From the NCBI GenBank assembly GCA_016719385.1, contig JADJZA010000010.1:124001-188000 (forward strand): DNA of 64,000 nucleotides. The letters run 5' to 3'. Below, in pieces: positions 55,922-64,000 of the stretch. The notes beneath the pieces were generated by a model that searched no databases, was not told the origin of the DNA, and saw only the letters and a program-made list of their open reading frames with translations. Position 1 is the first letter of the stretch. Every line of letters starts with the position of its first letter. The position numbers were made by a program, and so were the translations under genes. The DNA is from Candidatus Microthrix subdominans. GTDB lineage: Bacteria > Actinomycetota > Acidimicrobiia > Acidimicrobiales > Microtrichaceae.

Positions 55922-56016
55922 TAAGGTCGCCCCTCCGATGAAGGGCCCGTTTACCCGGCGGGCCGTTCACAGGTACTCGTCACCACGGGCTCGTCACCGA
56001 CCAGCCTGTCGACCAG

Positions 56017-56322
56017 ATGGAGGCAGCGGTGCCCGCCGAGACACACATGGAACGCCAGTCGCTCGACCGTGACGCAGTGCTGCAACTCGTCAAGGAGCAG
56101 CTGGCCGACATCATGGAGTCCGATGTCGACGCGATCGGCGAGGATGACCGCTTCGCCGAGGACCTTCACACCGACAGCCTCGCCCTCGTCGAGTTGGTCG
56201 AGGTGCTCGAGGACGAGCTGGCCGAGCGTTCCTGCGCGGTGCTCTTCGACGACGAGGACCTGGTCGACCTGCTCACCGTGCGCGATGCCGTCGACTACGT
56301 CATGGCTCGGATGGGATCCTGA
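56017..56322 (+). CDS. acpP: Acyl carrier protein
   Basis: 101 residues from ATG 56017; an ATG at 56047 gives a 91-residue form nearer the usual size. LKEQLADIM-type helix I (VKEQLADIMESDVDAIGEDD), then FAEDLHTDSLALVELVEVLE with the phosphopantetheine Ser in TDSLALVEL (DSL motif). The protein is acidic throughout. It carries acyl chains for fatty-acid or other acyl synthesis. It stands 29 bases before rnc, as is common. Confidence 0.9.
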   Translation: MEAAVPAETHMERQSLDRDAVLQLVKEQLADIMESDVDAIGEDDRFAEDLHTDSLALVELVEVLEDELAERSCAVLFDDEDLVDLLTVRDAVDYVMARMGS

Positions 56323-56351
56323 GCGCCGCCATCGCGCAGCGATCCCGCACC

Positions 56352-57059
56352 GTGGGCAGCCGTCGACCGAATCGTGATCAAAAGGGCGCAGCCCGAGCCT
56401 TGGCCCAGCGGCTGGGCCACGACTTTGCCAACGTTCAGCTGCTTCGTCTGGCTCTGGTGCACCGCTCGGCGTTCGCCGAGGAGCAGCTGGCCGAGTCGAA
56501 CGAACGCCTGGAGTTTCTCGGCGACTCGGTGCTCGGGTTGGTCATCACCGATGCGCTGTATCGGCGCCGCAGCGAACAGGCCGAGGGTCGCCTGGCCCGT
56601 GCCCGGGCCGAGCTGGTCGACGAGACGACGCTGGCCGAAGCGGCCCGACGGATCGACGTGGGATCGGCGCTGCGGCTCGGGCGGGGCGAGGACACCAGCG
56701 GGGGACGGGACAAGGCCTCGATCCTCGCCGATGCCACCGAAGCCCTGATCGGAGCGGTGTACCTCGACGGTGGGTTCGAGGCGGCACGCCGGGTGGTGAC
56801 AGGCCTCCTGGAGCCGGTCTTCGACCAACGCCTGGGGCTGGCCGATCCCAAATCCCACCTGCAGGAGTTGGCGGCGGCGCGAGGTCTCGGCGAGCCTCGC
56901 TACCACACCGAATCCTCCGGCCCCGACCACCGCAAGCAGTTCAGTACTACGGTCGAGGTCAGCGACAGGCGCTTCGGGCCCGGCACGGGGCACTCGAAAC
57001 GACAGTCAGAACAGGCAGCGGCCGGCCTCGCACTCGGGGCCCTGGAGACACCGGAGTAG
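56352..57059 (+). CDS. rnc: Ribonuclease III
   Basis: 235 residues from GTG 56352. The signature ESNERLEFLGDSVLGLVIT with catalytic acidic residues, and ILADATEALIGAVYLDGG with the second metal Glu/Asp pair, are intact. The last about 70 residues are the double-stranded-RNA-binding domain (DPKSHLQELAAARGLGEPRY, GHSKRQSEQAAAGLAL). It processes rRNA and cuts structured RNA. The normal actinobacterial order rnc-fpg-smc follows. Confidence 0.95.
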   Translation: MGSRRPNRDQKGAARALAQRLGHDFANVQLLRLALVHRSAFAEEQLAESNERLEFLGDSVLGLVITDALYRRRSEQAEGRLARARAELVDETTLAEAARRIDVGSALRLGRGEDTSGGRDKASILADATEALIGAVYLDGGFEAARRVVTGLLEPVFDQRLGLADPKSHLQELAAARGLGEPRYHTESSGPDHRKQFSTTVEVSDRRFGPGTGHSKRQSEQAAAGLALGALETPE

Positions 57060-57208
57060 TGGTTGCGGTGGCGCGAGACGCCCAGTACCGCGAGTATCAG
57101 CACCCAGAACGCCAGCCGACAGATCAACACCTTCCATCCCAGGGCAAGCAGCCCCCGCTGACGGGGCACGAGCATCCTCCCAGGGCAACAGCGATGAACG
57201 GAGAGCCC

Positions 57209-58075
57209 ATGGAATTACCCGAGTACGAAGTGATCCGGCGAGATCTCGAGCGTGAGGCGGGCGGCAAGAAGATCGCCTCGATCGCCGTCCACCGGCCCAA
57301 GCTGCTGGTGGAGACCACCGAGAAGGAGCTGACCGAAGGCACCGAAGGCATCAAGGTGTCCAACGTCGAACGGCTCGGGCCCTACCTCGTCTTCCGCTTG
57401 GCCGGCGGTCAGGCGATGACGATCCGCCTTGGCGCCGGCTCGTGGCTGCGCAAGGACATTCCGGAGAAGGCCAAGTCGAAGTCCCGCAAGACCGACTCGT
57501 CGCCGCCCCGGCCCGAGCCCGAGTCCGATCTGGTGATCTCGTTCACGCAGGGCAAACCGATCCGGCTCAACGATCCGGAGAAGACCTGCGAGGTGCGGTT
57601 GCTGGCCCAGGAGGACCTCACCACCCTGCCCGACGCCACCGCGCTGGGCATGGACGTCGTGGCGACCCCGGTGTCGTGGGTGTCGTTCGGCGATGCGCTG
57701 CTGCGCCGCAGCGGCAAGCTGAAGTCGATCCTGATGGACCAGACGTTCCTCGTCGGGATCGGACCGATCTACTCCGACGAGATCCTGTTCACCTCCGGCC
57801 TGCGCTTCGACCGGAACCCGGCGTCGCTGTCGGCCCAGGAGGTCCGCCGCCTGTACCGGGCGGTCGTCGAGACGATGCACGATGCGATCAAGTACGGCGG
57901 CACCGCCGTCGACGATCCGCCGTTCGAGGACCTGTCCGGCAAGACCGGCGGCTACGGCGAGTACCTGGCGGTGTACCGCAAGGACGGCCTGATGAGCCCG
58001 AGGGCCCGCGGACCGGTGGTGAAGCGCCGCTACGGCCACGGCTGGACGTTCTATTGCGAGCAGACCCAGGTCTAA
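57209..58075 (+). CDS. Fpg/MutM-fold protein lacking the canonical catalytic residues
   Basis: 288 residues from ATG 57209 (ELPEYEVIRRDLEREAGG), six bases after GGAG. The order and length fit the Fpg family: N-terminal beta sandwich, H2TH region LMDQTFLVGIGPIYSDEILF near 180-200, C-terminal hairpin. Key residues differ. The usual MPELPE start is MELPEY, so the catalytic Pro is missing. The Lys of RxGKYL is Pro in ERLGPYLVF. The H2TH Asn of GIGNIY is Pro (GIGPIY). The C-terminal zinc finger keeps one Cys (FYCEQTQ) of four. A glycosylase/AP-lyase activity is therefore unlikely. It may bind DNA or be decaying. It lies between rnc and smc, the normal mutM position. Confidence 0.8.
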   Translation: MELPEYEVIRRDLEREAGGKKIASIAVHRPKLLVETTEKELTEGTEGIKVSNVERLGPYLVFRLAGGQAMTIRLGAGSWLRKDIPEKAKSKSRKTDSSPPRPEPESDLVISFTQGKPIRLNDPEKTCEVRLLAQEDLTTLPDATALGMDVVATPVSWVSFGDALLRRSGKLKSILMDQTFLVGIGPIYSDEILFTSGLRFDRNPASLSAQEVRRLYRAVVETMHDAIKYGGTAVDDPPFEDLSGKTGGYGEYLAVYRKDGLMSPRARGPVVKRRYGHGWTFYCEQTQV

Positions 58076-58081
58076 GCACCG

Positions 58082-61000
58082 GTGTTCCTCAAGAGCCTGC
58101 AACTGAAAGGGTTCAAGTCCTTCGCTGACTCGACCACCCTGGTGATGGAGCCCGGCGTCACCGTCGTGGTCGGACCCAACGGTTCGGGCAAGTCCAACGT
58201 GGTCGATGCCATCGGCTGGGTGCTCGGTGCCCAAGCGCCGTCGGCGGTGCGCTCGGCCAAGATGGACGATGTGATCTTCGCCGGTGCGGACAACCGCTCG
58301 GCGCTGGGCCGGGCCGAGGTGTCGCTCACGATCGACAACTCGGCGGGCATGTTGCCGATCGAGTTCGCCGAGGTGACGATCAAGCGGGTGCTGTTTCGCT
58401 CCGGCGACAGCGAATACTCGATCAACGGCGCCACCTGTCGCCTGCTCGACATCCAGGATCTGCTGTCGGACAGCGGCGTGGGCCGCCAACAACACGTCAT
58501 CATCAGCCAGGGCCAGATCGATGCGGTGCTCAACGCCAAGGCCGAGGATCGCCGGGCGATCATCGAGGAGGCGGCCGGGATCCTCAAGCACCGTCGCCGC
58601 AAGGAACGGGCCGAGCGCCGGTTGGCCTCGACCGAGGCCAACCTCACCCGGGTGAGCGACCTGCTGCGCGAGGTTCGCCGTCAGCTGCGACCGCTGGAGC
58701 GTCAGGCCGAAGCGGCCCGGCGTCACGGCGACCTCACCGCCGAGCTGTCGGCGCTGCGCATCCACCTGCTGGGCAAGCGCCTGGCCGGGTTGCGCCGCCA
58801 GCTGGCCGAGCGGGCCGCCGACGGTGCTGCCATGCGCACCGAGGATCAGCGGTTGCGGGCCGCCCTGGCCGACCTCGACGCCCGGGTGGTCGCCGCCGAA
58901 GCCGAACTGGCCGCCTCGGGCGAGGCCGACCACTCCGGCTGGTTGACCCGCTACGAGGCGCTGCGCGAGCGGGCGCGCGGCCAGGGCGCATTGCTGGCCG
59001 AGCGTCGCCGCAACCTGGAACGTGAGCGCGAGTCGTTCATCGACGAGGGCGTGATCGCTGCGCTCGAGGCCGAGGGCGCCCAGCTCGACCTGGACATCGC
59101 CGGCGTCGATACCGCCACCCACGCGTTGGAGGATGCCGACGACGAGTGGCGCCGCGCTGAGCAGGCGCTGTCGGTCGCCCGAGCCGACTTCGAGGCCACC
59201 TGGGGTGATGGGGTGCCCAAGCCGAGCGGCGACGCCGCCGGAGTGCGCGGTGAGTTGGCCGCGTTGGGCCGCGCCATCGACGCCCAGGAGCGCGATGCGC
59301 AGCGGCTGACCAGCCGGCGCGAGCAGTTGACCCAACGACGATTGCGCCTCGCCGAGGAGATCGCCACCGCCGAGGCCCAGCTGGCGCTGGGCGAGGCCGA
59401 CCACGACGCCGCGGTTGTCGCCGCCGAGGCCGATCGGGACGCCGCTCGCAGCGCGCTGGCCAAGGCCGACGAGGCCGCCCGCGACGCCGCCAACGAGCGC
59501 GCCGGGTGGACGGCCCGTTCCAAGGCTCTGGCTCAGGCTCTCGATGCCGCCCGCAGCCGGGCCGGGGCCGAGCGCATCGCCCAGGTGGAGGGCTACATCG
59601 GCACGCTGCTCGACGTCATCGAGGTGGACGCCGGATGGGAGGCCGCCTTCGAGGCCGCCGCCGGCGACTCGCTCTCGTCGGTGGTGATGGCCGACCCCGC
59701 AGCGGCCCGCCGAGCGCTCGACGCCCTCAGCGCGGACGGTGGCGCCGGTGCGGTGCTCGCCCTCGGTGCGGCGCCCGGTGGCGACCATGATTCGGTGATC
59801 GCCACCACGTCGTCGGTGCGCTCCCACGTGCGGGCCGGCTCCCAAGCCGCAGGTCGAGGCGTGGACGCTCTGTTGGACGCCCTGCTCGGCGGGGCCGTGT
59901 GCGTCGACGGCGGTTGGCGCGTCGCCGCCGACGTGGCACTCGCGCACCCCGGCCGGGTGGTCGTCACCCGCGACGGCGACCGCTTCGGCGTCTCCGGCTG
60001 GCGGATCGGCACCTCGACCACCGAAGCGACCGGTGCTGCGCTCGAAGAGGCCGAAGGGCACGCCGAGCGGACCCAGGCGGTCGACGAGCAGGCCAAGGCG
60101 GCGCTGGTCGCCGCCAGGACCTCGGCGTCGGAGGCCGACGCTGTGCTGCGCGACGCCGAGCGGGCCCGCGACCGGGCCAAGGCTGCCCGCACGTCGGCCG
60201 AGCGCGAGGCCGAGCGGGCCACCGCAGCCGCAAGCGAGGCCGACGCCGAACTGGTACGCCTCGACGCGGAGGCGGCCGAGCTCGCCGAACGCTCGCAGGC
60301 CGACGCCGCCCGGCGACTCGAGCTGGAACGGGCGCTGCCTGCGCTGGAGGCCGAGGAGGCCCACCTGGCCGAACGCGAGCGGGCGATGGGCGAGGCCCGG
60401 GCCCGGCTGGACGAACGGGCCGGCGCCACCGCTGCGCTGCGCCGCGAGCTGGAAGTGCGGGCGGCGGGGGTGGAGGAGCGTCGCCGCATGCTGACCGACC
60501 GTCGAGTGTCGGTGCGCGACCGACTGGAGCGCAACCGCGCCGAGGCGGAGGCCGCCGCCGAGCGTCGCGTCGAGCTGGACGCACGGGCCGAGGCGACCGA
60601 ACGCCTGGCCGTGTTCGTCGCCAAGCGGCTGGCGGTCGTCGAGACCGACCTGGTCGGCGTGCGCGAGGCCCGGCGCCAACAGAGCGAGCAGGCCCGGGCG
60701 GTGACCGGCGAGCTCGAGCGCTTGCGCTCCGAGCGAAGCTCCACCGAACGCTCGCTGAACGAGCTGGGCGAACGCCGCCACCAGGCCGAGGTGGCCGATG
60801 CGGAGCTGCGCCTGCGCCTCGAGACGCTGACCGAACAGGCCCGAACCGAACTGGACGTGGAGCCGGAGGTGGCCGAGGCCGCCCCCGCGCCCGAGCTGCC
60901 CGAGGGGATCAGCGGCGCCGAGCAGCTGCGGGTGCTCGAGCGCGAGCTGCGGCTGATGGGCCCGATCAACCCGCTGGCGGTGGCCGAGTTCGCCGAGCTG

Positions 61001-61555
61001 TCCGAGCGCCACGAGTTTCTCGGCGCCCAGTTGGAAGACGTGCGCTCGTCGCGCCGGGAGCTGTCCAAGATCATCAAGGCGGTCGACGACGAGATCGTGT
61101 CGGTGTTCGCCGCCGCCTATGCAGACGTGGCCGGGCACTTCGAGGCGCTGTTCTCCACCCTGTTCCCCGGCGGCGAGGGATCGCTGTCGCTCACCGATCC
61201 CCACGACCTGCTGAACACCGGCATCGAGCTGAAGGCCCGCCCGTCCGGCAAGAACGTGCGCAAGCTGTCGCTGTTGTCGGGCGGCGAGCGCTCGCTGACC
61301 GCGCTGGCCTACCTGTTCGCCGTGTTCCGCAGCCGGCCTTCGCCCTTCTACGTGATGGACGAGGTCGAGGCCGCACTCGACGACGTCAACCTGTTGCGGT
61401 TCCTCGACCTGATCGCCGAGTTCCGCGATGCGGCCCAGCTGATCATCGTCAGCCACCAGAAGCGCACGATGGAGGCGGCCGACGTGCTCTATGGCGTCAC
61501 GATGGAACCGGGTGGATCGTCCAAGGTGCTCTCCGAGAAACGTTCCGCGAGCTAA
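58082..61555 (+). CDS. smc: Chromosome segregation protein SMC
   Basis: 1157 residues from GTG 58082, six bases after the Fpg-like stop. Walker A GPNGSGKSNVVDAIGWVLG near residue 32, the N-terminal R-loop region, a long coiled coil (about 170-480), a hinge (about 490-650, including GYIGTLLDVIEVDAGWEAAF), a second coiled coil, and the C-terminal head with signature LSGGERSLTALAYLFA and Walker B YVMDEVEAALDDVN. Length is normal. It loops and separates the chromosome with ScpAB. It is translationally close to the Fpg-like gene. Confidence 0.96.
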   Translation: MFLKSLQLKGFKSFADSTTLVMEPGVTVVVGPNGSGKSNVVDAIGWVLGAQAPSAVRSAKMDDVIFAGADNRSALGRAEVSLTIDNSAGMLPIEFAEVTIKRVLFRSGDSEYSINGATCRLLDIQDLLSDSGVGRQQHVIISQGQIDAVLNAKAEDRRAIIEEAAGILKHRRRKERAERRLASTEANLTRVSDLLREVRRQLRPLERQAEAARRHGDLTAELSALRIHLLGKRLAGLRRQLAERAADGAAMRTEDQRLRAALADLDARVVAAEAELAASGEADHSGWLTRYEALRERARGQGALLAERRRNLERERESFIDEGVIAALEAEGAQLDLDIAGVDTATHALEDADDEWRRAEQALSVARADFEATWGDGVPKPSGDAAGVRGELAALGRAIDAQERDAQRLTSRREQLTQRRLRLAEEIATAEAQLALGEADHDAAVVAAEADRDAARSALAKADEAARDAANERAGWTARSKALAQALDAARSRAGAERIAQVEGYIGTLLDVIEVDAGWEAAFEAAAGDSLSSVVMADPAAARRALDALSADGGAGAVLALGAAPGGDHDSVIATTSSVRSHVRAGSQAAGRGVDALLDALLGGAVCVDGGWRVAADVALAHPGRVVVTRDGDRFGVSGWRIGTSTTEATGAALEEAEGHAERTQAVDEQAKAALVAARTSASEADAVLRDAERARDRAKAARTSAEREAERATAAASEADAELVRLDAEAAELAERSQADAARRLELERALPALEAEEAHLAERERAMGEARARLDERAGATAALRRELEVRAAGVEERRRMLTDRRVSVRDRLERNRAEAEAAAERRVELDARAEATERLAVFVAKRLAVVETDLVGVREARRQQSEQARAVTGELERLRSERSSTERSLNELGERRHQAEVADAELRLRLETLTEQARTELDVEPEVAEAAPAPELPEGISGAEQLRVLERELRLMGPINPLAVAEFAELSERHEFLGAQLEDVRSSRRELSKIIKAVDDEIVSVFAAAYADVAGHFEALFSTLFPGGEGSLSLTDPHDLLNTGIELKARPSGKNVRKLSLLSGGERSLTALAYLFAVFRSRPSPFYVMDEVEAALDDVNLLRFLDLIAEFRDAAQLIIVSHQKRTMEAADVLYGVTMEPGGSSKVLSEKRSAS

Positions 61556-61591
61556 CGCGTTGGAGCGGCGGTCGTTGTCCTACGCCTTCCG

Positions 61592-61662
61592 ACGGCGGGG
61601 CGGCGGGGGGGCCGCCGGGGGGGGGGGGGGCGGGGGGGGGGGGGGGGGGGGGCCGGGGGGGG
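61592..61662 (+). repeat. Poly-G tract after smc
   Basis: Runs of 14 G (61617-61630), 21 G (61632-61652) and 8 G (61655-61662), broken by single C or CC, in a region that is nearly all G from 61592. No such runs occur elsewhere in the window. It may be a G-quadruplex region, a phase-variable tract, or an assembly artefact. Confidence 0.8.
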
Positions 61663-63626
61663 TGGCCCCCGCCGACCAGCTCAACCTGCGGGATTCGCTT
61701 CCTGTCGTGTACGACAAGATGCGAACGGGGATTGCGCTGGCCCGGGGCACGCTGGCGCTGACCTGCGCTGCTTCGGTGCTGCTCGACCGACGTTACCGGC
61801 GCCGGCCCCGAGCCCACCTGGCGGTTGGTCTGGTGGTGGTGCAATGGCTGCACGACGATCTGGCACTGCGCTCCGGTCGGGAGGCGGCGCTGTGGCGGGT
61901 CCGTCGGCTGTCGCCGGTCCTGACGGCGCTCGCGCAGCTGAGCCTGCCCCACCTCCCTTCCGATCGAGAGGGCAGTGAGATCAACTGGTTCTACGGCGGC
62001 GGCGTGTGGGTGGCGCCCGCCGTCGCCCTCGCCGGGGGGCGCCACGCTCCACTCACTGCGTCGGTGTCCCAGTTCCCCTTGGTCTGGAGAGCGGTTCGGG
62101 ATCCAGCGTTTCGCGCCTTCGCGGTGGGCATCCACCTCTCGATCGGGTTCCTGACGGTCACCGCCCGACTGCTCGGCGACTCGGGGGCACACGCCAACGC
62201 CATGTTCGATCGGGTCGCCGCCGAACGGCGTGATGCCGCCGGATCCGAGGCTGCCGCCGCCTCGATGCGGGAGGCCCTCGGTCCGGCGATCGACGAACTC
62301 GAAGCGCTGGAAGCGGTGTTGGTGGCCGAGCCCCGATCGCTGGTGTTGGAACGGTGCCGGCGGCTGGAGGAACGATCCCGACACCTGCAGCTCACGCGGG
62401 AGCTACGGGCAGGGCCCGTGCCGTCCTGGGATGATCGGGCGGCCCGCCGGGAGTTGAGGATCCGGATGCGGCGCGTCGCCGGTGTGGCCTACACCTCCAG
62501 CTTTGCGTGGTGCGTCCTGGCCAGCGTGGAGGGCGTTCGTCGAGGGCTCATCTCTCCGGCGCGGGCGGCCGCGTCCACCGGCCTGTTGTTTACTTTGGCC
62601 GGTTGGGGGATCCTCGACCGGGGGCCGATGCTTACCGGGGTCGGTACAGCGGCGACCCGCGGCCGCACGCTGCTGAGCGGCCTGCTGGGCGGCGTGATCT
62701 CCGCCGAGTTGCACCGCGGCGCGGCCACGCCCGGGTTCGACACCTCGGTGCGCGATCAGGTGCAGCTGCAATCGTCGGCCTTGGCGGCGTCCTCCAGGGA
62801 TCTGGCGTGGGGGCAGCTGATCAGCACGGCTGTCGGCGGCTGGTACGAGTGGCGCAACCTGGCCCGAACCGAGCGGCCGGCCTACGCCGCCCTCATCCTC
62901 GGGTACTCCTGGGGGCTTCCTCAGTCCCTCCACCTGTTTCTCTCCGGCATATGGGAGGCGCAGCGCCAGAACGATCTCGCCCGACGCCATCAGGTCGAGT
63001 CGGCTGCCCGACGGGGAAGGGCACGGGGTGCCGAATGGGCGGCGCGCGCCAGCCACGACTACGTGGCCCAGTCGTTGCTGCACCTCCAGCAGCATCCCGA
63101 CCTCGATCATGACGCTGCTTTGGCGGTCCTGGGCGACGCCCGCACGAAGCTGGAGCAGGCCCTCGCCCAAGGGACGGTGGAGTTCGCCAGCGACCTGACC
63201 GAGATGCTGGCTGAGTGCGTGCACGGCTACCGGGTGTTCGGGCTGGAGGCCAGGCTGGATGTCCGCTCGGAGGATGACTTGGCTCCGGCGGCGAACACGC
63301 TCGGTGAGGCCTCCGGCCAGGCCCTATTGCTGGCGCTCAACCAGGGCCTCGGCAACGTGCTGGCCCACTCCAGCGATCGGCACCCCACCGTCGAGGTCAC
63401 CGTCAACCGGGGGAGCGCACAGCTGAGGTTGACCAATCGCACCGACACCCTCGCCGAGACAGATCCGGAGCCGGGCCTGGGACGGGGCGGCTACGGGTTG
63501 GCGGCGGTCGAGGCCGCCGTCGCCGAGCTGGGCGGACGTTGTGAGCTGGTCGTCGGCCGCGAGATGACCGTGTTTGCCGTCGACCTGCCCGTTGATGCTC
63601 CGATGACACCGACCGGCGACGGGTAG
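61662..63626 (+). CDS. Membrane protein with histidine-kinase-like ATPase domain
   Basis: About 654 residues from GTG 61662 at the end of the poly-G tract; ATG 61719 is an alternative and the true N-terminus may be lost. Hydrophobic stretches occur at about 20-75 and 115-170 (VWVAPAVALAGG, FAVGIHLSIGFLTVTARLL), and about 270-345. From about 455 a dimerisation-like helix (WAARASHDYVAQSLLHLQQH) has a possible phosphoacceptor His. It is followed by a GHKL ATPase: LNQGLGNVLAHSS (N box) and GRGGYGLAAVEAAVAELGG (G box). The D box is weak. This resembles actinobacterial membrane sensor kinases of the NarX/DesK type. No response regulator is next to it. Confidence 0.65.
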   Translation: MAPADQLNLRDSLPVVYDKMRTGIALARGTLALTCAASVLLDRRYRRRPRAHLAVGLVVVQWLHDDLALRSGREAALWRVRRLSPVLTALAQLSLPHLPSDREGSEINWFYGGGVWVAPAVALAGGRHAPLTASVSQFPLVWRAVRDPAFRAFAVGIHLSIGFLTVTARLLGDSGAHANAMFDRVAAERRDAAGSEAAAASMREALGPAIDELEALEAVLVAEPRSLVLERCRRLEERSRHLQLTRELRAGPVPSWDDRAARRELRIRMRRVAGVAYTSSFAWCVLASVEGVRRGLISPARAAASTGLLFTLAGWGILDRGPMLTGVGTAATRGRTLLSGLLGGVISAELHRGAATPGFDTSVRDQVQLQSSALAASSRDLAWGQLISTAVGGWYEWRNLARTERPAYAALILGYSWGLPQSLHLFLSGIWEAQRQNDLARRHQVESAARRGRARGAEWAARASHDYVAQSLLHLQQHPDLDHDAALAVLGDARTKLEQALAQGTVEFASDLTEMLAECVHGYRVFGLEARLDVRSEDDLAPAANTLGEASGQALLLALNQGLGNVLAHSSDRHPTVEVTVNRGSAQLRLTNRTDTLAETDPEPGLGRGGYGLAAVEAAVAELGGRCELVVGREMTVFAVDLPVDAPMTPTGDG

Positions 63627-63709
63627 TCGAGAGATCGACCCGGATGCTCCGGCAGACGGACGCAATCGCCGACACCGGCTCACCGCCGACGCCGCCCGTT
63701 GTAGGAAGC

Positions 63710-64000
63710 TCATGCGCTCCGCTGCACGATGGCTTGGGCGAGCTTGCGCAGCGTGACGTCAAGCTCGTCGGCCACCATCTCCCAGGTCATCCGAAAAGTG
63801 GCGTACCCATGGCTGAGCGCGGCGGCGTCCCGGCGGGCATCGTTCTCCCGGTCACGCTGTCGTTCGTGCCACGAGCGGCTGTCGAGTTCGCCGATCAGCC
63901 GCTCCGCCACCCAGAGAAGATCGACCGTGGCACCCCACGGCATCGGCACCTGGCGTTCGGGCAGCACCATCCCGGACGACTTGATGCCCTCCCAGAAGAG
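63710..64000 (-). CDS. DUF559-type (VSR-like endonuclease fold) protein, C-terminal part
   Basis: The frame continues past the window end; 96 residues are visible. ELDSRSWHERQRDRENDARRDAA followed by GYATFRMTWEMVADEL is the end of DUF559 domains: Glu/Asp and His of the restriction-endonuclease-like core, then R-x-T-W. Such proteins are frequent in actinobacteria, usually preceded by an abortive-infection AbiEi-like or helix-turn-helix region that would lie outside the window. Function is not known. Confidence 0.75.
   Translation of the reverse strand, partial: LFWEGIKSSGMVLPERQVPMPWGATVDLLWVAERLIGELDSRSWHERQRDRENDARRDAAALSHGYATFRMTWEMVADELDVTLRKLAQAIVQRSA

Noticed and set aside
58108..58130. 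tRNA T-arm-like GGTTCAAGTCC
   Set aside because: It encodes the conserved KGFKSF of SMC and no cloverleaf can be built around it.
57215..61456. 1413-codon minus-strand frame
   Set aside because: Antisense of the Fpg-like and smc genes; its Gly/Leu/Val-rich translation mirrors the SMC coiled coil.

Overview
The window is GC-rich, densely coded DNA with many GTG starts and 4-base ATGA or GTGA overlaps. The markers point to an actinobacterium (Actinomycetota): a fused E2-E1 2-oxoglutarate decarboxylase (Kgd), a SepIVA-like DivIVA protein between coaD and a DUF177 gene, a UvrD2-like helicase with an HRDC domain, GTP-type PEP carboxykinase, a PIG-L deacetylase of the mycothiol-enzyme type, and a wax ester synthase/diacylglycerol acyltransferase next to an Rv1683-like bifunctional lipase/acyl-CoA synthetase. 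This lipid-storage set, the gene order and the coiled-coil protein at 52.3 kb would fit the class Acidimicrobiia (for example a Microthrix-like organism). That placement is inference. No rRNA, tRNA, CRISPR array, insertion sequence or prophage was seen, so most of the window is ordinary chromosome.

Layout. 0-15.8 kb: alcohol dehydrogenase fragment, CBS protein, EttA, a NYN-S1 protein with a histone-H1-like tail, HAD phosphatase, Kgd, exonuclease III, thioesterase, UvrD2-like helicase, PH/SHOCT membrane protein, zinc-ribbon protein and galactokinase. 15.8-20.0 kb: an oxidoreductase followed by a translationally coupled PLP lyase and FGGY kinase pair, possibly a catabolic module. 20.0-24.0 kb: two lipoproteins, a DUF1269 protein and a CASTOR/POLLUX-type channel. 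24.0-28.4 kb: a two-gene triacylglycerol/wax ester operon. 28.5-34.5 kb: rhomboid, KhtT/KhtU-like K+/H+ antiporter pair, CaiB-type CoA-transferase, PIG-L deacetylase, membrane protein and LOG-family protein. 34.5-43.3 kb: Hsp20, an unknown protein, pckG coupled to a cold-shock-like gene, rpmB/recG, a Rieske-glutamate synthase fusion and superoxide dismutase.

43.3-48.2 kb is the most disturbed part. It holds a truncated NERD protein, the remnant of a secreted protein, a PIN/Phd toxin-antitoxin pair, a selenocysteine-containing selD whose in-frame TGA hides its start, and a K+ channel with two unknown partners. 48.4-52.0 kb is a housekeeping run (prmA, rsmD, coaD, sepIVA, DUF177, rpmF). 52.3-55.9 kb interrupts it with a coiled-coil membrane protein, a frameshifted Tat lipoprotein and an enoyl-CoA hydratase. 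The run resumes at 56.0-61.6 kb with acp, rnc, an Fpg-like gene and smc. A long poly-G tract follows smc, then a membrane histidine-kinase-like protein and the end of a DUF559 gene.

The points most worth attention are the selenocysteine SelD, the Fpg-fold protein between rnc and smc that lacks the usual catalytic residues, the NYN-S1-H1-tail protein, the lyase-kinase pair, and two long inverted repeats that share a 22-nt spacer. I did not find a clearly new defence or mobile system.
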